In this document: in pieces, positions 50,333-52,304 of the stretch | Position numbering within the stretch: the stretch's first letter is position 1 | Layout of the letters: each line of letters begins with the position of its first letter | Source: Paenibacillus illinoisensis NBRC 15959 | GTDB taxonomy: Bacteria; Bacillota; Bacilli; Paenibacillales; Paenibacillaceae | Reading direction: 5' to 3' | Assembly (NCBI RefSeq): GCF_004000925.1 | Contig: NZ_BIME01000020.1 | Coordinates: 1-52,304 of the forward strand | DNA length: 52,304 nucleotides | Made by a program: the position numbers and the translations under genes | The notes under the pieces: model-generated | What the model was told of the DNA's origin: nothing | What the model saw: only the letters and a program-made list of their open reading frames with translations | Database searches by the model: none

Positions 50333-51949
50333 GTGAAAATACACATGGTGAAAAAAGGCGACACGTTATATTTACTGTCCCAAAAATATAATGTGGGCCT
50401 GGACAAAATTATTGCGGCTAATCCGCAAATTACTGATCCCGACAAGCTGGATATCGGTATGAAAGTTAAAATTCCTGCGGAGCCAGTAACACCAAAACCG
50501 GAAGGAATACTGCACAGTCACAAAGTCCAGCAGGGTGATTCTTTATGGAAGCTGTCTCAGGCTTGGGGAGTCTCATTAAAGGATATGATCAACGCAAACC
50601 CTCAGTTGAAAAACCCGAACGCCCTGCTTGTAGGAGAGACAGTCTATATCCCGTCCCAACCTGTTCAGGGAAATACGGTTACAGGAAGCAGTACGGGTAA
50701 TGTCGCTGCTCATGAAAAGCTTTCACCTGAAGGCAAGGAGTATACAGGTGTCAAAGAAGAGCCAGCACCACCAGCACCACCAGCACCAGAAATACCTAAG
50801 GCAGTAGAAGAGGCGCCAGCCCCTACACCAGCCCCTTTACCAGCAAATCCTGTCATACCAAATGTGATGCCTGAATTGGAAGTACTGCCGCAGTTACCTG
50901 AGCTCCCTGAGGTTAAACCGGAGAAGGCACCTGAGAAAAAAGAACAGGTGGCCCCAGCTGCCGAAGTACAGCCTTTGCCGGAAGTGCCAACATACACCAT
51001 GCCTAATCTCTCTCCTGAAATTATGCCGCTACCAGTCATCCCTAATACGAAGTCGCCGTCTGTCGTTTCACCTGCGACCAAATCTCCTTGTGGCTGTGGT
51101 AAAAAACTGCATCATGCGCCGGCTGAGCATCCATATGCTCAAATCCCTGTCCCTGTTCAAGAGGTTTATGCTGTTCCTGAATCATCACATATTGCTGGCT
51201 TTAATCACAATTCTGGGTTCCCAGGGTTACCTGAAGCTACTCCTTATTCGGTGAGCCCTTCTTACCAAGGTCAATGGACAGAGCAGAACCACAATAACTT
51301 TACGCCGAATTTGGCTCCTGAACATCAGCAGGACAATGTTTATCCAGCCGCACCCGCTGCACAAGTCAACAGCCCGTTCCCTCCATTTGTTGCGGATACA
51401 CATATGAACCAGCAGCCGTTTATTTCCCCTTACTCAACACTTCCGTATCCACCTTGTGGATGTGGCGGACATACGCATAACCCGCATTACGGCCACACTG
51501 GATACAATTATCAGGATCCTGCGTGGGGGATGTATGGTTCATATGACCCGTACGGTGTACAGACGCATATGGGGCCAAACATTGTACCAAACCAGCCCGT
51601 AGAGTATGCATATCAGAATCCGTATCCTTCACAAAACATGGTGCCCCCATCTCCTCTGGGAGCTTTTGGGGAACTGTACCCAGCTCAAGGCAATGTTGGA
51701 ACTAAAAAAGGCGGACGTGAAGAAGCGGATTTAAGCCAGTCCAATGTATCCGGAGAAGAAGTAACAGAAGCAGGGGGCAAAACCAAGCAAGCTTCTGCAA
51801 AAACCGGCACGGCAAAACGCAGAACAAGCAAATCAAGTGGTAAAAGAACATCCAAAGTATCTGTTTCTTCTGCAAATGGAAGACGTAACTCAGAGGCGGA
51901 GAAACGTAATTTAACCAAAAAACGTCGTAATCCCTGGATACAGTCTTAG
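50333..51949 (+). CDS. SafA-like LysM spore coat morphogenetic protein
   Basis: The 538-aa protein has two LysM domains (about 3-46 and 62-107), a Pro/Ala/Glu-rich linker (about 130-250), a Tyr/His/Pro/Gln-rich region, and a very basic Ser/Lys/Arg tail (about 490-538). SafA of B. subtilis binds the cortex by LysM, recruits inner-coat proteins and interacts with SpoVID, which is also encoded here at 22290. Two similar PCGCG-plus-His motifs start at Cys253 and Cys375 (CGCGKKLHH and CGCGGHTHN). GTG 50333 has SD AGGAGGT. Another LysM spore or wall protein cannot be excluded. Confidence 0.85.
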   Translation: MKIHMVKKGDTLYLLSQKYNVGLDKIIAANPQITDPDKLDIGMKVKIPAEPVTPKPEGILHSHKVQQGDSLWKLSQAWGVSLKDMINANPQLKNPNALLVGETVYIPSQPVQGNTVTGSSTGNVAAHEKLSPEGKEYTGVKEEPAPPAPPAPEIPKAVEEAPAPTPAPLPANPVIPNVMPELEVLPQLPELPEVKPEKAPEKKEQVAPAAEVQPLPEVPTYTMPNLSPEIMPLPVIPNTKSPSVVSPATKSPCGCGKKLHHAPAEHPYAQIPVPVQEVYAVPESSHIAGFNHNSGFPGLPEATPYSVSPSYQGQWTEQNHNNFTPNLAPEHQQDNVYPAAPAAQVNSPFPPFVADTHMNQQPFISPYSTLPYPPCGCGGHTHNPHYGHTGYNYQDPAWGMYGSYDPYGVQTHMGPNIVPNQPVEYAYQNPYPSQNMVPPSPLGAFGELYPAQGNVGTKKGGREEADLSQSNVSGEEVTEAGGKTKQASAKTGTAKRRTSKSSGKRTSKVSVSSANGRRNSEAEKRNLTKKRRNPWIQS

Positions 51950-51987
51950 TTAATACAGACAAGATCGCTGATCCAGATTGTTAAAAG

Positions 51988-52026
51988 GAGGCCGGCCTAT
52001 GTTGAAAAGCTGGCCTCTTGCTTTAA
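51988..52026 (+). terminator. Terminator after the SafA-like gene
   Basis: GAGGCCGGC (51988-51996) pairs with GCTGGCCTC (52009-52017), with one G-U pair, followed by TTGCTTT. Confidence 0.7.
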
Positions 52027-52092
52027 ATAAGAGGAGAGGAATGAGGAAACGAAGGAATGTGAACTAGAAGTAAACGAAAAGTTGTAAAATAA

Positions 52093-52121
52093 TTGTTAAT
52101 TCGTTGTATGTGTGATAATAT
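52093..52121 (+). promoter_or_regulatory. Upstream tandem promoter candidate (P1)
   Basis: TTGTTA (52093-52098), 17 bp, TAATAT (52116-52121). It lies 128 bp before a stronger promoter; tandem promoters are typical of Firmicute rRNA operons. The rest of 51950-52304 holds no convincing gene. Confidence 0.4.
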
Positions 52122-52198
52122 ATCCATACGTTTTATTTTATCCCTATCTATATTATTTCAATGGATTTTGGTAGAGTAATTGCGTATCTAAAATCTAT

Positions 52199-52249
52199 GA
52201 AATAAAAAAAGAAAAAAGTGTTGCATTGATCTGATCGATATGTTATATT
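52199..52249 (+). promoter_or_regulatory. Very strong promoter, probably of an rRNA operon
   Basis: TTGCAT (52221-52226), 17 bp, TATATT (52244-52249) with an extended TGT (52241-52243). An A-tract (52199-52217) upstream looks like an UP element. The following leader has a small hairpin CGCTG/CAGCG (52261-52275). The look resembles rRNA promoters of Paenibacillus as I recall them. The 16S gene, if present, starts beyond the window. Confidence 0.75.
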
Positions 52250-52304
52250 ATTTAAGTCGCCGCTGAAACACAGCGCTGGCGCGATAGAGAAACACGTTAA
52301 CCAA

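Noticed and set aside
50710..51081. Gly/Ser/Thr-rich minus-strand frame opposite the SafA-like gene
   Set aside because: It is the mirror of the Pro/Ala/Glu-rich linker and has no ribosome site or promoter.

Overview
The window is a dense stretch of a low-to-medium GC, endospore-forming Firmicute chromosome, most likely Paenibacillus or a close relative. This is inferred from gene order, from spore genes (lonB, spoVID, spoIIB-like, spoIVFA/B, spo0B, safA-like), from Firmicute regulatory elements (T-box, L21 leader) and from frequent GTG/TTG starts behind strong Shine-Dalgarno (SD) sites. Every protein gene lies on the + strand; only the partial tRNA-Arg at the left edge is on the - strand. 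The order follows the Bacillus subtilis ysoA-tig-clpX-lonB-lonA-ysxC-hem-spoVID-valS-folC and spoIIB-maf-radC-mreBCD-minCD-spoIVF-rplU-ysxB-rpmA-spo0B-obg-pheB blocks. Differences are a clpP between tig and clpX, ispG and speD insertions, a murC after folC, an RNase E/G gene before rplU, and a fused cobA-hemD.

Layout. 1-12.2 kb holds protein quality control: a YsoA-like TPR protein, trigger factor, ClpP, ClpX, IspG, the sporulation protease LonB (behind a SigF-type promoter), Lon, the ribosome-assembly GTPase EngB and an unrecognised 195-aa protein. 12.5-22.2 kb holds SAM decarboxylase and then the tetrapyrrole cluster hemA-hemX-sirC-hemC-cobA/hemD-hemB-hemL, followed by an RluA-type pseudouridine synthase. 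Because it encodes a uroporphyrinogen III methyltransferase fused to HemD plus a precorrin-2 dehydrogenase, this cluster supplies both the heme branch and the early siroheme branch. 22.3-29.8 kb holds spoVID, a valine T-box with valS, folC and murC.

29.9-37.3 kb is a cell-shape and division region: a SPOR-domain SpoIIB-like protein, a DUF4321-like small membrane protein, maf, radC, mreB, mreC, mreD, minC and minD. The 185-nt mreB-mreC spacer can fold into a nested multi-helix structure with a possible pseudoknot, and is the best candidate here for an undescribed element. 37.5-44.0 kb holds spoIVFA-spoIVFB (with a good SigE-type promoter), an RNase E/G family gene, the L21 leader with rplU-prp-rpmA, spo0B and obg. 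44.2-50.1 kb holds an ACT-domain regulator, hom-thrC-thrB-pheA and an ilvE-like aminotransferase. 50.3-52.0 kb holds a LysM spore-coat morphogenetic protein resembling SafA. The window ends just after a very strong stable-RNA type promoter, probably that of an rRNA operon whose genes start beyond the edge.

Most of this is core genome. I saw no insertion sequences, prophage genes, CRISPR arrays or restriction/defence genes. Points of real interest are regulatory: the mreB-mreC spacer, a probable ATC start with an SD hairpin on the first gene, a long inverted repeat covering the spoVID start, sporulation promoters, and a membrane-anchored Spo0B.
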